DNA of 20,353 nt from positions 1 to 20,353 of the forward strand of contig JBGSQD010000201.1 of the NCBI GenBank assembly GCA_041738275.1. The letters run 5' to 3'. The position numbers and the translations under genes are program-made. Below, one piece after another: positions 1 to 8,588 of this stretch (its first letter is position 1; every line of letters starts with the position of its first letter). The notes beneath the pieces were generated by a model. The model was not told where the DNA came from. It saw nothing but the letters and a program-made list of their open reading frames with translations, and made no database searches. This DNA is from JACPFJ01 sp041738275. Its GTDB lineage: Bacteria; Desulfobacterota; Desulfuromonadia; Geobacterales; Pseudopelobacteraceae.

Positions 1-99
1 ATGCTCAAACGAGGGGTGCGTCAGGGCCCTCAGGGCCAGCCCTTGCTCCGTAAAACTGTAATCCAACAGCTGCTCAAGCTTATCAAAATCGATCCCCAC
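1..99 (-). CDS. rnc: Ribonuclease III, N-terminal fragment (gene runs off the left edge)
   Basis: Thirty-three codons of a minus-strand gene are visible, starting at a GTG at 99-97. A strong Shine-Dalgarno site (AGGAGG on the minus strand, 107-112) lies seven bases upstream. The peptide contains LEQLLDYSF followed by ALRALTHPSFEH, which matches the first helices of bacterial RNase III (family pattern: LE..LGY.F, then L..ALTH.S). The catalytic signature and the dsRNA-binding domain would lie beyond the edge. RNase III cleaves double-stranded RNA in rRNA maturation and mRNA decay. The gene is divergent from tmk, with about 170 bases between the two starts. The match is short, so the call rests on one conserved block. 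Confidence 0.78.
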   Translation of the reverse strand, partial: MGIDFDKLEQLLDYSFTEQGLALRALTHPSFEH

Positions 100-121
100 G
101 CCCAGCCCTCCTGAAAACAAA

Positions 122-150
122 ACTATAGTCACGCCAACCGGAATTAGCAA
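122..150 (-). promoter_or_regulatory. Candidate sigma-70 promoter for rnc
   Basis: On the minus strand, TTGCTA (150-145) and TATAGT (127-122) are separated by 17 bases. The expected transcript start falls just upstream of the ribosome binding site of the GTG start at 99, leaving a leader of roughly 15-20 bases. The -10 box matches consensus at five of six bases and the -35 box at four of six. This is a sequence match only. Confidence 0.4.
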
Positions 151-211
151 CAGAAAGTAACCTGATAATGCAAGATTCAATTTGCAAACAGTTATTACAA
201 GCTAAATTCAG

Positions 212-240
212 TTGCCAATTCAGGGTTGCTTGCCTATAAT
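212..240 (+). promoter_or_regulatory. Candidate sigma-70 promoter for the tmk operon
   Basis: TTGCCA (212-217) and a perfect TATAAT (235-240) have the ideal 17-base spacing. The predicted transcript start near 247 leaves a leader of about 24 bases before the GTG at 271. It would exclude the longer in-frame reading that begins at the TTG at 226. This is likely the main promoter for tmk-holB-ricT-metG, since no comparable promoter was noticed between those tightly packed genes. Confidence 0.55.
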
Positions 241-260
241 CAATCATTTAACAAAGCCAT

Positions 261-264
261 GGAG
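261..264 (+). promoter_or_regulatory. Ribosome binding site selecting the GTG start of tmk
   Basis: GGAG sits six bases before the GTG at 271. The in-frame ATG at 259 overlaps this site and has no good site of its own. The ATG at 265 would be only one base from the GGAG. Together with the upstream promoter this favours 271 as the start. Confidence 0.5.
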
Positions 265-270
265 ATGTGT

Positions 271-927
271 GTGGGCAATTTCATAACCTTTGAAGGCATT
301 GAGGGGAGCGGCAAGACAACGCAGATCAAGCTGTTGGCCTCGCACCTCGAAGTACTCGGGTACCAGGTCGTGATGACGCGGGAACCGGGGGGATGCCCGA
401 TCTCCGACAAGATCCGTTCTATTCTGCTGGATGCCGACAATCACAGCATGCGTCCCCTGACCGAACTGTTCCTGTATGCCGCAGCCCGTGCTCAACATGT
501 GGCCGAGGTTATCAAGCCGGCACTGGAATCCGGCTGCATAGTGCTTTGCGACCGTTTTACCGATGCAACCATCGCTTATCAGAGTTTTGGCCGGGGCATT
601 GAACCGGGCACGATCCAAACCCTTAATATCCTGGCTTGCCAGTCCGTGCGTCCTGACCTGACGGTCTTGATCGACTGCGATCCTGATATCGGCCTGATGA
701 GGGCCAGACAACGTATCGAGGCGGCCTCCGGCCCCCGTGAGGAACGTTTCGAACTTGAAGCGCTGGAGTTCCATCGCCGGGTCCGGGACGGCTATCTCGG
801 CATGGCCATGCAAGAGCCGCAGCGATTCCTCAAAATTGAAGGAAGCGGTACCATCGACGAAATCTTTGCTGTAATTGCAGAACAGGTTCAGTTGCGCCTC
901 AAGGACGATAATCGTGGCATTTGCTGA
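271..927 (+). CDS. tmk: Thymidylate kinase (dTMP kinase)
   Basis: Cytosolic enzyme that phosphorylates dTMP to dTDP with ATP, an essential step in dTTP supply. From the GTG start the protein is 218 residues, the usual family length. Visible motifs are the P-loop GIEGSGKT (residues 9-16), TREPGG (36-41) binding the nucleotide, the DRF form of the DRY/DRF motif (94-96) followed by FTDATIAYQ, and an arginine-containing LID stretch (SGPREERFE). Upstream in-frame starts exist at 226, 259 and 265; 271 was chosen from promoter position and Shine-Dalgarno spacing. The 3' end overlaps holB by 14 bases, which suggests translational coupling. The tmk-holB-ricT order also occurs in Firmicutes. Confidence 0.95.
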   Translation: MGNFITFEGIEGSGKTTQIKLLASHLEVLGYQVVMTREPGGCPISDKIRSILLDADNHSMRPLTELFLYAAARAQHVAEVIKPALESGCIVLCDRFTDATIAYQSFGRGIEPGTIQTLNILACQSVRPDLTVLIDCDPDIGLMRARQRIEAASGPREERFELEALEFHRRVRDGYLGMAMQEPQRFLKIEGSGTIDEIFAVIAEQVQLRLKDDNRGIC

Positions 928-1894
928 TATTTTGGGGCATGAACGCATCGTGGAGGTTTTCAGGCGGGCTGTTCGCTCAGGAAAAACCTCACACTCCTAT
1001 CTGTTTGAGGGATCACCCGGCTGTGGCCGGAGGAAAACCGCCCTGGCGCTGATTCAGACCCTCTTCTGCGAATCCGGGACAGATGACTCCTGTGGAACCT
1101 GTCCCAGCTGCCGCAAGGTCATGAGCGGCAATCACGCCGATATACATCGCATAGAGCCGCTTCCCGACAAACGTGACATCAGTATTGATCAGCTGCGTGA
1201 AATGCAGCGGGAATTGGCGCTGCGGCCTTACGAAGCACCGCGCAAGGCCTGCATACTGGAACCGGCCGAGCGTATGAGCGTGAACGCCGCCAACTCTTTG
1301 CTCAAAACCCTGGAAGAGCCGCCGGGTAATGCTATTATCATCCTGCTGACAGAAAATGCCGACATGCTGCTGCCGACCATCCGCTCCCGCTGTCAGCTGG
1401 TCCGTTTTGCGCCGCTCCCCCCTGAACACGTCAGGCAACTATTGGAACAAAGCGGGATGGATGCAGCATCCGCAGCAACATTGGCCCAAATGGCCGGCGG
1501 GAGCATGCAGCGGGCGCAGGAACTGGACAATGAATCACTGACAGAGCGGCGCGAACTGCTGCTGAAACACCTGTCGAACCTGAATATTGATCGTATTGCC
1601 TCTGTCTTCGATGCAGCGGAGGAATTGGGCGGCAATCGGGACAATGCCCTGGAGACCCTGGACCTGCTGCTTTCCTTTACCAGAGACATGATTCACCTTT
1701 CTGCGGGGAGCAATGACATCATCAATACCGCCATCCGCCCGTCCCTTGAGACCCTCTCCACGGGATTGAATCTGGATCGGGTACTGCAATTGACCGGAGA
1801 TGTCCTGGAGACCCGGCGCGCGGTCCAGCGTAATGCCAATGTAAAACTCGCCCTTGACCATCTCTTTATCAAGATGGCGCGCAGCGCAGCATGA
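914..1894 (+). CDS. holB: DNA polymerase III, delta' subunit
   Basis: Clamp-loader subunit that helps place the sliding clamp on DNA. The GTG start at 914 lies eight bases after AAGGA and inside the end of tmk, giving 326 residues beginning MAFADILGHE, the normal N-terminus of this family. A zinc-binding set C52, C60, C63, C66 and the SRC motif (158-160; this arginine acts on ATP in the neighbouring subunit) are present. The P-loop region (GSPGCGRRKT, 33-42) has arginine where ATPase members of the clamp loader carry lysine. This fits delta' being a non-hydrolysing subunit and is not damage. Residues 204-326 are the collar-type C-terminal region with low conservation. Confidence 0.92.
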   Translation: MAFADILGHERIVEVFRRAVRSGKTSHSYLFEGSPGCGRRKTALALIQTLFCESGTDDSCGTCPSCRKVMSGNHADIHRIEPLPDKRDISIDQLREMQRELALRPYEAPRKACILEPAERMSVNAANSLLKTLEEPPGNAIIILLTENADMLLPTIRSRCQLVRFAPLPPEHVRQLLEQSGMDAASAATLAQMAGGSMQRAQELDNESLTERRELLLKHLSNLNIDRIASVFDAAEELGGNRDNALETLDLLLSFTRDMIHLSAGSNDIINTAIRPSLETLSTGLNLDRVLQLTGDVLETRRAVQRNANVKLALDHLFIKMARSAA

Positions 1895-1910
1895 AACAAT
1901 TGAACCATCA

Positions 1911-1916
1911 AGGAGG
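1911..1916 (+). promoter_or_regulatory. Ribosome binding site selecting a TTG start for ricT
   Basis: A perfect AGGAGG lies six bases before the TTG at 1923. It fixes the start of the downstream PSP1 protein at a rare TTG codon. A longer in-frame reading from a TTG at 1854 would lie inside holB and lacks family similarity. Confidence 0.8.
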
Positions 1917-1922
1917 ATTTCT

Positions 1923-3011
1923 TTGCCACGCATAGTAGTCATACAATTCATCACAGCCGGCAAGCTATACGACTTTAATGCCGGCGATCTGGATATAGCA
2001 CCTGGTGACAAGGTCATCGTGGAGACCGAACGCGGACTCGGCATTGGCTCTGTTGTCAAGGCCCCGGTTGAGCGCGATGCAACCGAGACCACTACAGGCC
2101 TTGCCACGATCCGGCGCAAGGCCACCCCGGAAGACCTTGTCACGCTTGAAAAGAATGCCCGCAAGGAAAAAGAGGCCCACGATTTTTGCATCAAACGCAT
2201 AATCGAGCGTGGTATGCAGATGAAGCTGGTGCGCGTGGAATACCTCTTCGACGGCAGCAAGGCAATCTTTTTCTTCACCGCCGATGGCCGGGTGGATTTC
2301 CGCGATCTGGTCAAGGATCTGGCGCACTCTTTCCATACCCGCATCGAGATGCGGCAGATCGGTGTCCGTGATGAGTCCAAGATGGTAGGCGGAATCGGCA
2401 TCTGCGGACGGGAATTGTGCTGTTGCTCGTTCCTGCGCGAATTTCAGCCGGTATCGGTCAAGATGGCCAAAGAGCAGAATCTGGCCCTCAATCCTAACAA
2501 GATTTCCGGCCAGTGCGGTCGTCTGCTTTGCTGCCTGGATTATGAATATGAGACCTACTGCTCTTTACGCAAAACCTTTCCCAAATGCGGAAAACGGGTG
2601 CGTACAGATTCGGTTACCGGTGTTGTCGACAAGCTTAATATCCTGACCGGCAACATCACCCTGAAGCTGGACGACGGCAAGCTCGTCGTGGTCAAAAAAT
2701 TGGAGATTGTTGGTGAGGTGTCTGCTGCTGAGGCAGCAGCACAACGGGCCGAGGCGCCTCCCGTTGCCGAGCGTACCACCCAGAACGCTCGCGAGCGGCG
2801 AGCGTCACGTCAGGAGCGAAAGCCGGCTGAGACATCCCAACAGAAGGAACCGGCAATCGCTGCGCCTGTTGCGGAGGGTGAGGTTACCCCCACCCCAACC
2901 GATGGCCAGCCCCGTCAAGGACGCAAGAAAAACCGCTTCCGCAAACACGGGCATCGTAAAAATCAGGATGGCGGTTCAAACAACAACACGCCACCGGCAA
3001 CAGGAGCGTAA
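1923..3011 (+). CDS. ricT: RicT/YaaT-like PSP1 domain protein
   Basis: 362 residues from a TTG start. The central PSP1 domain has the family's cysteine pattern: C161 and the triplet C166-C168 (in GICGRELCCCSF), then C198, C203, C204 and C213 (in QCGRLLCCLDY) and FPKCGKRV. In Bacillus subtilis, RicT works with RicA and RicF in a cluster-binding complex that affects RNase Y-dependent RNA processing. Its role in this lineage is unknown; no RicA or RicF gene is in the window. The last 90 or so residues form a low-complexity tail rich in A, P, E, R and K, ending in a basic stretch with N and G. The tail is probably disordered and may bind nucleic acid. The stop is two bases before metG. Confidence 0.88.
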   Translation: MPRIVVIQFITAGKLYDFNAGDLDIAPGDKVIVETERGLGIGSVVKAPVERDATETTTGLATIRRKATPEDLVTLEKNARKEKEAHDFCIKRIIERGMQMKLVRVEYLFDGSKAIFFFTADGRVDFRDLVKDLAHSFHTRIEMRQIGVRDESKMVGGIGICGRELCCCSFLREFQPVSVKMAKEQNLALNPNKISGQCGRLLCCLDYEYETYCSLRKTFPKCGKRVRTDSVTGVVDKLNILTGNITLKLDDGKLVVVKKLEIVGEVSAAEAAAQRAEAPPVAERTTQNARERRASRQERKPAETSQQKEPAIAAPVAEGEVTPTPTDGQPRQGRKKNRFRKHGHRKNQDGGSNNNTPPATGA

Positions 3012-3013
3012 CC

Positions 3014-4534
3014 ATGAAACCTGCATTCTACGTAACCACCCCCATATATTATGTCAACGATGTGCCTCATATCGGTCATGCCTATACCACCGTGGCTGGT
3101 GACGTACTGGCCCGTTACAAAAGATTGATGGGCCATGAGGTCTACTTCCTGACCGGCAGTGACGAGCATGGACAAAAGGTGGAAAAAGCAGCCACCACCG
3201 CCGGCGAAACACCGCTGGAACTTGCCGACAGGGTGGTAAAGCGCTTTCAGGCTCTCTGGGAACGTCTCGGAATTTCCCACACCGACTTTATCCGCACCAC
3301 CCAGGAACGCCACAAAAAAGGTGTTGCCAATATCTTCAAAAACATCCTTGATAAGGGTGACATCTATCTTGGCGAATACGAAGATTGGTACTGCACCCCT
3401 TGCGAAACCTTCTGGCCGGAAACGCAATTAATCGAGAATCGCTGTCCCGACTGTAACCGCCCGGTGGAAAAACTAAAGGAGGAGTCTTATTTCTTCCGTA
3501 TGAGCAAGTTTCAGCAGGCGCTGCTGGACCATATCGAGGCGCATCCTGATTTTATCCAGCCCAAGAGCAAACGCAATGAGATCATATCCTTTGTGAAAGA
3601 GGGACTGCGCGACCTGTCCGTATCCCGCACCACCTTTTCCTGGGGCATTCCGGTGCCTGGCAACGATAAGCATGTCATCTACGTCTGGTTTGACGCCCTG
3701 ACCAACTACATCAGCGCCCTGGGCTACCCCGATGCAACCCCGGAATATCAGCGTTTCTGGCCGGCCAGTGTTCATCTGATCGGCAAGGACATCCTGCGCT
3801 TCCATACCGTCTACTGGCCCACCTTCCTCATGGCTGCCGGATTACCATTGCCGGAGAAGGTTTTTGCCCACGGCTGGTGGACCGTGGAGGGGCAGAAGAT
3901 GAGCAAGAGCCTGCAAACTGTCGTCGAACCCAACATGCTGATCGATAAATACGGCGTTGACGTTGTCAGGTACTTCCTGCTGCGCGAGGTTCCATTCGGT
4001 CTGGATGGCGACTTTTCCCACGCGGCACTTATCCAGCGTCTCAATTTCGATCTGGCTAATGATCTGGGCAACCTGCTCAGCCGTTCAACTGCCATGGCGG
4101 TCAAGTATTTCGATGGGGTACTGCCGGCAGCGGGCGAACTGTTGGAAATCGATCTGGCCCTGAAGAAGAAAACCGAGGATATGGTCTCAAATGTAGCATC
4201 GTGTATGGACGACCTGGCCTTCAGCAAGGCGCTGCAGGCTATCTGGGAGGTGGTATCGGCCGGCAATAAATACATCGACGACACCGCCCCATGGACCTTG
4301 GCCAAGGATCCAGGCAATAAGGAGCGACTGGCCACGGTCATGTACTGCCTGCTGGAGTCGCAACGGATCGTGCACTGCATCCTGTCGGCCTTCATGCCCG
4401 CTACGGCGGAAAAGGCGTTATGTTCATTGGGATGGAACAACGAAATTGATCAGGAAGGTCTTGCCTGGGGAGGTCTGCAGGCGGGAACGATAATTATCAA
4501 GGCAGAAGCACTGTTTCCGAGGATTGAAAGATAA
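3014..4534 (+). CDS. metG: Methionyl-tRNA synthetase
   Basis: Class I aminoacyl-tRNA synthetase that charges tRNA-Met. 506 residues. HIGH (19-22) and KMSKS (295-299) are intact, as are the single zinc knuckle C127-x2-C130 and C144-x2-C147 and the methionine-pocket region VWFDALTNYI. The C-terminal EMAP-like tRNA-binding extension of long MetRS forms is absent, so this is the short form. AGGAG (3002-3006) overlaps the end of ricT and spaces seven bases to the ATG. It closes the GC-rich housekeeping operon; base composition changes directly after its stop. Confidence 0.97.
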   Translation: MKPAFYVTTPIYYVNDVPHIGHAYTTVAGDVLARYKRLMGHEVYFLTGSDEHGQKVEKAATTAGETPLELADRVVKRFQALWERLGISHTDFIRTTQERHKKGVANIFKNILDKGDIYLGEYEDWYCTPCETFWPETQLIENRCPDCNRPVEKLKEESYFFRMSKFQQALLDHIEAHPDFIQPKSKRNEIISFVKEGLRDLSVSRTTFSWGIPVPGNDKHVIYVWFDALTNYISALGYPDATPEYQRFWPASVHLIGKDILRFHTVYWPTFLMAAGLPLPEKVFAHGWWTVEGQKMSKSLQTVVEPNMLIDKYGVDVVRYFLLREVPFGLDGDFSHAALIQRLNFDLANDLGNLLSRSTAMAVKYFDGVLPAAGELLEIDLALKKKTEDMVSNVASCMDDLAFSKALQAIWEVVSAGNKYIDDTAPWTLAKDPGNKERLATVMYCLLESQRIVHCILSAFMPATAEKALCSLGWNNEIDQEGLAWGGLQAGTIIIKAEALFPRIER

Positions 4535-4552
4535 AGAATGGGCATTTATTCT
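4524..4552 (+). promoter_or_regulatory. Candidate promoter for the plus-strand GT41 gene
   Basis: TTGAAA (4524-4529) and TATTCT (4547-4552) are 17 bases apart. They straddle the metG stop and lie about 75 bases before the ATG at 4626. The boxes match five of six and four of six consensus bases. It would give the low-GC glycosyltransferase its own transcript as well as possible readthrough from metG. A/T-rich sequence raises the chance of a false match. Confidence 0.35.
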
Positions 4553-4625
4553 AATTATCTTATGCCTATTTTTCGCCGAATTCCTACGAAAAAGACTTGG
4601 ATTTTCCAATAGCCAAAGGAAGTCA

Positions 4626-6632
4626 ATGGCACTTACATCCATAGACATTGCTTTCAAAATTCAACACGTGATTACTTTGTTTCAACAAGGAGAACTTGAT
4701 CAGGTCGAAGTATTATGCAGCGAGATTCTGCATACTCAGCCAACAAATATTGATGCACTACATCTGAGGGGTGTCGTAGCACTTCAGAAGGGGCACACAC
4801 TACCCGCTGTAGAATTGATCCGCAAAGTAATCGAATTAAACCCAACTCTAGCAGAAGCACATAATAATCTTGGTAATGCTTTAGGAGACTTGAACCGTTA
4901 TAAAGAAGCACTCTGCTGTTATGATAATGCATTACAAATCAAACCAGACTTTGTTGAAGCACTTGTAAGCCGTGGCGCAACGTTAGAAGAGATGAATCAA
5001 TTTGAAGATGCACTTGACAATTATAATCGCGCTTTGGAATTTAGACCTTACTATTCCGAAGCATATTACAATCAGGGTAATGCGTTAAGAGGCCTACGTC
5101 GGCTAAATGAATCTATAGCAAGCTATGAACGCGCAATACAACTTAAGCCCAACTTCGCCGACGCGCTTTACAATCTTGGCTGTTTATTATCGGTGCTGAA
5201 TCGAGATGAAGACGCTGTTTATGTATTTGCAACTTTATTAGAAGTTGCCCCTGATTACGATTATGCGCTTGGCGCTATGTTTAACTCAAAACTTCAAAAC
5301 TGTGATTGGTCTAACTATTCGTTTTACACTAATAAAATTGTTACCCAAACAAATAATGGTAAAATAATAGACTCACCTTTTTTCTTCTTATCTGTCTCAC
5401 AAACTGCTTTACAGCAACTGCACTGTACTCGCATTCACGTTGCAAACAAATTTTCCGTCTCACAATCACCTATATGGACAGGTCAGATCTATCAACATAA
5501 AAAGATTCATCTGGCATATTTATCACCAGACTTCAATAATCATGCTGTTGCATATCTTATAACAGGATTGTTTGAAGCACACGATAAAGAGCGCTTTGAA
5601 ATAACAGCTATTTCTTTTGGCGTTGATGATAAGAGTGATATTCGTCAACGACTACAGTGCTCTTTTCATCAATTCATAGATGTTAGCACTAAGAGTGATT
5701 TTGAAGTTGCACAATTACTGTCACATTTAAAAGTAGATATTGTCATTGATTTAGGAGGATTTACTCAAAATTCTCGTCCTAGAATATTGGCACACCGTCC
5801 AGCCCCCATTCAAGTTAATTACTTAGGTTATCCTGGTACAATGGGGGCTAACTTCATTGATTATATAATCGCCGATATGCATGTAATACCAGAAGACCAC
5901 CAATCTTACTATACAGAGAATATCGTATATCTGCCGGACACATATCAGGTCAATGATTCCAAGCGTAGCATAGCAAAAAACACGCCGACGCATGCTGAAG
6001 TCAAACTTCCTGAGAAAGGTTTTGTCTTCTGCTGTTTTAACAATAACTATAAGATATCACCTAACGTTTTTGATATCTGGATGCGGTTGTTAAGTAAGGT
6101 GGAAGGTAGTGTATTATGGCTTTTGGAATGTAATCCTGCTGCATCGCGCAATCTTCGGTTTGAGGCTGAGCAGAGGGGCATAGCACCTGAACGTTTAGTG
6201 TTCGCTTCACGAATAAACCTTGAAGATCATCTAGCGCGCCACCGGCTTGCAGATTTATTTTTGGATACACTTCCTTATAATGCCCATACTACAGCAAGTG
6301 ATGCACTGTGGGCTGGATTACCTGTAATCACTTGTATGGGTAATGCTTTTGCAGGGCGCGTGGCAGGTAGCTTGCTGAATGCTATTGGTCTTCCGGAACT
6401 GATTACTCATACTCTTCAAGAATATGAGAATTTGGCTCTAAAGCTGGCTACTACACCAGAAATGCTTTCTGAATTAAGACTCAAGTTGGCCCTAAATCGT
6501 AAAACTCATCCGCTGTTTGACACTAATCGCTTTTGCTGTCACATTGAATCTGCCTATTTCACTATGTGGGAACAGTATCAAAGAAGGGAACCATACACCA
6601 ATTTCTCGGTTAAGCCTATACAGTTAAAATAA
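4626..6632 (+). CDS. TPR protein with C-terminal GT41 (OGT/SPINDLY-type) glycosyltransferase domain
   Basis: 668 residues. Residues 20-235 hold about six TPRs with 34-residue spacing (for example EAHNNLGNAL, ALQIKPDF, AIQLKPNF). A GT41 domain follows from about 293 to 655. Motifs are YLSPDFNNH (H306, equivalent to the first conserved active-site histidine of OGT), DLGGFTQNSRP, RPAPIQVNYLGYPGT, FCCFNNNYKI and the nucleotide-sugar motif NAHTTASDALW (552-562) with H554, T555, T556 and D559 kept. Known relatives transfer GlcNAc or fucose to Ser/Thr of proteins in the cytosol; the acceptor here is unknown. This copy resembles animal OGT in the HTT..D motif more than the other GT41 domains in the window. 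ATG 4626 follows AAGGA by five bases. A longer in-frame reading from TTG 4524 would add a hydrophobic segment. GC is far lower than metG. Confidence 0.88.
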   Translation: MALTSIDIAFKIQHVITLFQQGELDQVEVLCSEILHTQPTNIDALHLRGVVALQKGHTLPAVELIRKVIELNPTLAEAHNNLGNALGDLNRYKEALCCYDNALQIKPDFVEALVSRGATLEEMNQFEDALDNYNRALEFRPYYSEAYYNQGNALRGLRRLNESIASYERAIQLKPNFADALYNLGCLLSVLNRDEDAVYVFATLLEVAPDYDYALGAMFNSKLQNCDWSNYSFYTNKIVTQTNNGKIIDSPFFFLSVSQTALQQLHCTRIHVANKFSVSQSPIWTGQIYQHKKIHLAYLSPDFNNHAVAYLITGLFEAHDKERFEITAISFGVDDKSDIRQRLQCSFHQFIDVSTKSDFEVAQLLSHLKVDIVIDLGGFTQNSRPRILAHRPAPIQVNYLGYPGTMGANFIDYIIADMHVIPEDHQSYYTENIVYLPDTYQVNDSKRSIAKNTPTHAEVKLPEKGFVFCCFNNNYKISPNVFDIWMRLLSKVEGSVLWLLECNPAASRNLRFEAEQRGIAPERLVFASRINLEDHLARHRLADLFLDTLPYNAHTTASDALWAGLPVITCMGNAFAGRVAGSLLNAIGLPELITHTLQEYENLALKLATTPEMLSELRLKLALNRKTHPLFDTNRFCCHIESAYFTMWEQYQRREPYTNFSVKPIQLK

Positions 6633-6767
6633 ATGTAATATAAGTACATCGCCAGACTGTGCTTCTACCATTAAGGTTGGGGTCGATAGACTTTTTATTG
6701 GAGATAATTCCGAAATTAAACAAGCACACGATGATTAAAGCAGCTCTACCAGATGTAGAACAAGACA

Positions 6768-8588
6768 TTATATTAGCTTGCGATTATTAATTGATATTTT
6801 CTTTAGTTCATCGGCAACCAGACGGATCACAGCGTCCCAGTTCCCCCTCTCCTTCTGCCTGAAAATTCTCATCGAAGGATACCACGGCGAATCTTCCCGA
6901 TGGAGTAGCCAGCGCCACTCACTTTCATATCGATTCAATAGCCAAACAGGCATTCCTAATGCTCCGGCAAGATGAGCAACGGATGTATCTACACTGATCA
7001 CTAAGTCAAGTTGATTAATTAATGTTGCGGTATCCAGAAGATCCTCACATGTTTCCACACCATCCAGAATATCCCATCCAAGATCTTTCAATTGAGATGC
7101 ATCTTCACCTTTTTGTAGACTTATCAGTTTAACGCCATCTATTTTAAGTAAATGAGAAAATTGTCTTAACAGTATGCTGCGAGTAAGATTATTTTTATTC
7201 AACTTATTGCCAGCCCATACCAAACCAACTTTTGTACCTTGAACGTTTTTCAGTATCTTTCTTTTATTCAAATTATCAGGAATAAATAAATAGGGGACAC
7301 TGTAAGGTATGGTTTCTAAACGTGTCTGAAAGATATAAGGCAGACTCATCATGGAACAATAGAAGTCAACTCGGTCAATTGACACCGATTCATTCACAGA
7401 GACAACCTCATCAACCGCAGTAATAGTCTGAAACACACGTTTCAAATTATGTTCACAATATATAACAAGACGTTTGAGACCTCGTTGTTTACACAAGGTT
7501 AGATATCTCATCATCATCAAGTTATCACCTGCGCCTTGTTCTGTTGTAACTAATAACGACAAACCGTTTAGAGGTTCACCTTCCCATCGTTTGTAATCTT
7601 GCAACTGCAGCATTAATTGATTATTTGCCTTATCAAAAATAATTCCACTTCGGATACAAAATCTTTGTTCATGAAGTTTAAGACCTTTCTCGAATTTACC
7701 TTGCAAAAGATATAAAAGAGAAAGGTTATATTGAGCTGTCGCATAGTCCGGTTTTATATCAATTGCGTGAAGATAAGCTTGTTCGGCTTCCTCCAAGCGT
7801 CCTTGATTTTGGAGAACAAAACCAAGATTGCTATATGCCTCGGCATTGTTAGGTTTCAATTTAATAGAATCGCGATGGGCTTGTTCCGCTTCAAAATAAC
7901 GTCCCAAGCAGAAGAGAACATTACCGAGGTTGCTATATACCTCGGAGTAGTCAGGTTTTAGTGCTATTGCCTGTCGGAAGGAATTTACTGCATCCTCTAA
8001 GCAACTTTTCTCTTGAAGGACATTGCCAAGACCGCAGAAGGCATCAGCATAATCAGGCTTAAGGGCTATTGCCTGTCGATAACTTTTTTCAGACGCTTCC
8101 AGACGCCCAAGAAGCCTAAGCGCATTGCCACGGTTGTTATATGCCAATACATAATCCGGATTGTGCACAATTGCTTTACGAAATTCTTGTTCAGCTTCCT
8201 CAATTCTTCCAAAATCCATAAGGACGTTTCCAAAGTTACTATGGATATCAGCACTATCAGGCATTAACGCTAAAGACTTGAGAAATGCAATTTCCGCCTC
8301 TTCCAATCGCTTAACAAGACGTAGAACATTTCCGAGGTTATTATACGCTTCCGGATATTCTGGATTGATGGCTAATGCTTGGCGGTATGCTCGCTCTGCC
8401 TCCTCGAATCGTTCAAGGCAGAGTAATGTATTACCCAAGTTTTTATATATCTCAGCAGAGTCAGATTTAATTGTAATAATTTTTTTATATACAGACTCAG
8501 CTTCTAAAAAATGTCCGTCATTCTGATGCTGGATTGCGGTCTTGATTAAATATGGTAGTGATGCACCTTGTGGAGGGAGAGAATTCAT
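6768..8588 (-). CDS. TPR protein with GT9-like (heptosyltransferase-fold) C-terminal domain
   Basis: 606 residues. TPRs of exactly 34 residues start at 46, 80, 114, 148, 182, 216, 250 and 284, with an additional divergent one before. The C-terminal half (about 330-595) carries GDNLMMMRYL, a GLVWAGN block (455-461) and LDLVISVDTSVAHLAGALG (527-545). That pattern is the nucleotide-sugar half of GT9/heptosyltransferase-fold enzymes. It is followed by LLNRYESEWRW and DSPWYPSMRIFRQ, typical of TPR proteins that carry this domain. A role in transferring a sugar to a protein or glycan is inferred from the fold. The start has only a weak ribosome binding site. It converges on the plus-strand GT41 gene and is the last gene of the minus-strand series, 156 bases after the previous one. 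Confidence 0.8.
   Translation of the reverse strand: MNSLPPQGASLPYLIKTAIQHQNDGHFLEAESVYKKIITIKSDSAEIYKNLGNTLLCLERFEEAERAYRQALAINPEYPEAYNNLGNVLRLVKRLEEAEIAFLKSLALMPDSADIHSNFGNVLMDFGRIEEAEQEFRKAIVHNPDYVLAYNNRGNALRLLGRLEASEKSYRQAIALKPDYADAFCGLGNVLQEKSCLEDAVNSFRQAIALKPDYSEVYSNLGNVLFCLGRYFEAEQAHRDSIKLKPNNAEAYSNLGFVLQNQGRLEEAEQAYLHAIDIKPDYATAQYNLSLLYLLQGKFEKGLKLHEQRFCIRSGIIFDKANNQLMLQLQDYKRWEGEPLNGLSLLVTTEQGAGDNLMMMRYLTLCKQRGLKRLVIYCEHNLKRVFQTITAVDEVVSVNESVSIDRVDFYCSMMSLPYIFQTRLETIPYSVPYLFIPDNLNKRKILKNVQGTKVGLVWAGNKLNKNNLTRSILLRQFSHLLKIDGVKLISLQKGEDASQLKDLGWDILDGVETCEDLLDTATLINQLDLVISVDTSVAHLAGALGMPVWLLNRYESEWRWLLHREDSPWYPSMRIFRQKERGNWDAVIRLVADELKKISINNRKLI
7638..8453 (-). repeat. Eight tandem 102-base TPR units
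   Basis: The coding sequence for residues 46-317 of the TPR-GT9 protein is a run of eight units of exactly 34 codons, without insertions. Each opens with a variant of A.YNNLGNVL and ends with a variant of A..I.PDY. The perfect register suggests expansion by unit duplication, though units have diverged at the nucleotide level. Confidence 0.8.

Noticed and set aside
244..948. Long minus-strand open frame opposite tmk (234 codons)
   Set aside because: It mirrors tmk's codon positions, has no family motif or ribosome site, and tmk is unambiguous.
1046..1100. Missing P-loop lysine in holB taken as gene damage
   Set aside because: The delta' subunit does not hydrolyse ATP in known clamp loaders and often has a degenerate P-loop; the zinc and SRC motifs are intact.
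1535..2401. Long minus-strand open frame opposite the holB/ricT junction (288 codons)
   Set aside because: Rich in S and R as antisense frames of GC-rich genes tend to be, with no recognisable domain, and it crosses two well-supported genes.
4540..4573. Weak hairpin (GGCAT/ATGCC with a 16-base loop) followed by TATTTTT after metG, a possible terminator
   Set aside because: The stem is only five base pairs with a long A/T-rich loop, too unstable for a confident terminator, and it overlaps a candidate promoter.
6745..6759. TCTAC/GTAGA hairpin near the end of the TPR-GT9 gene
   Set aside because: Five base pairs without a U-tract on either strand; not a terminator.
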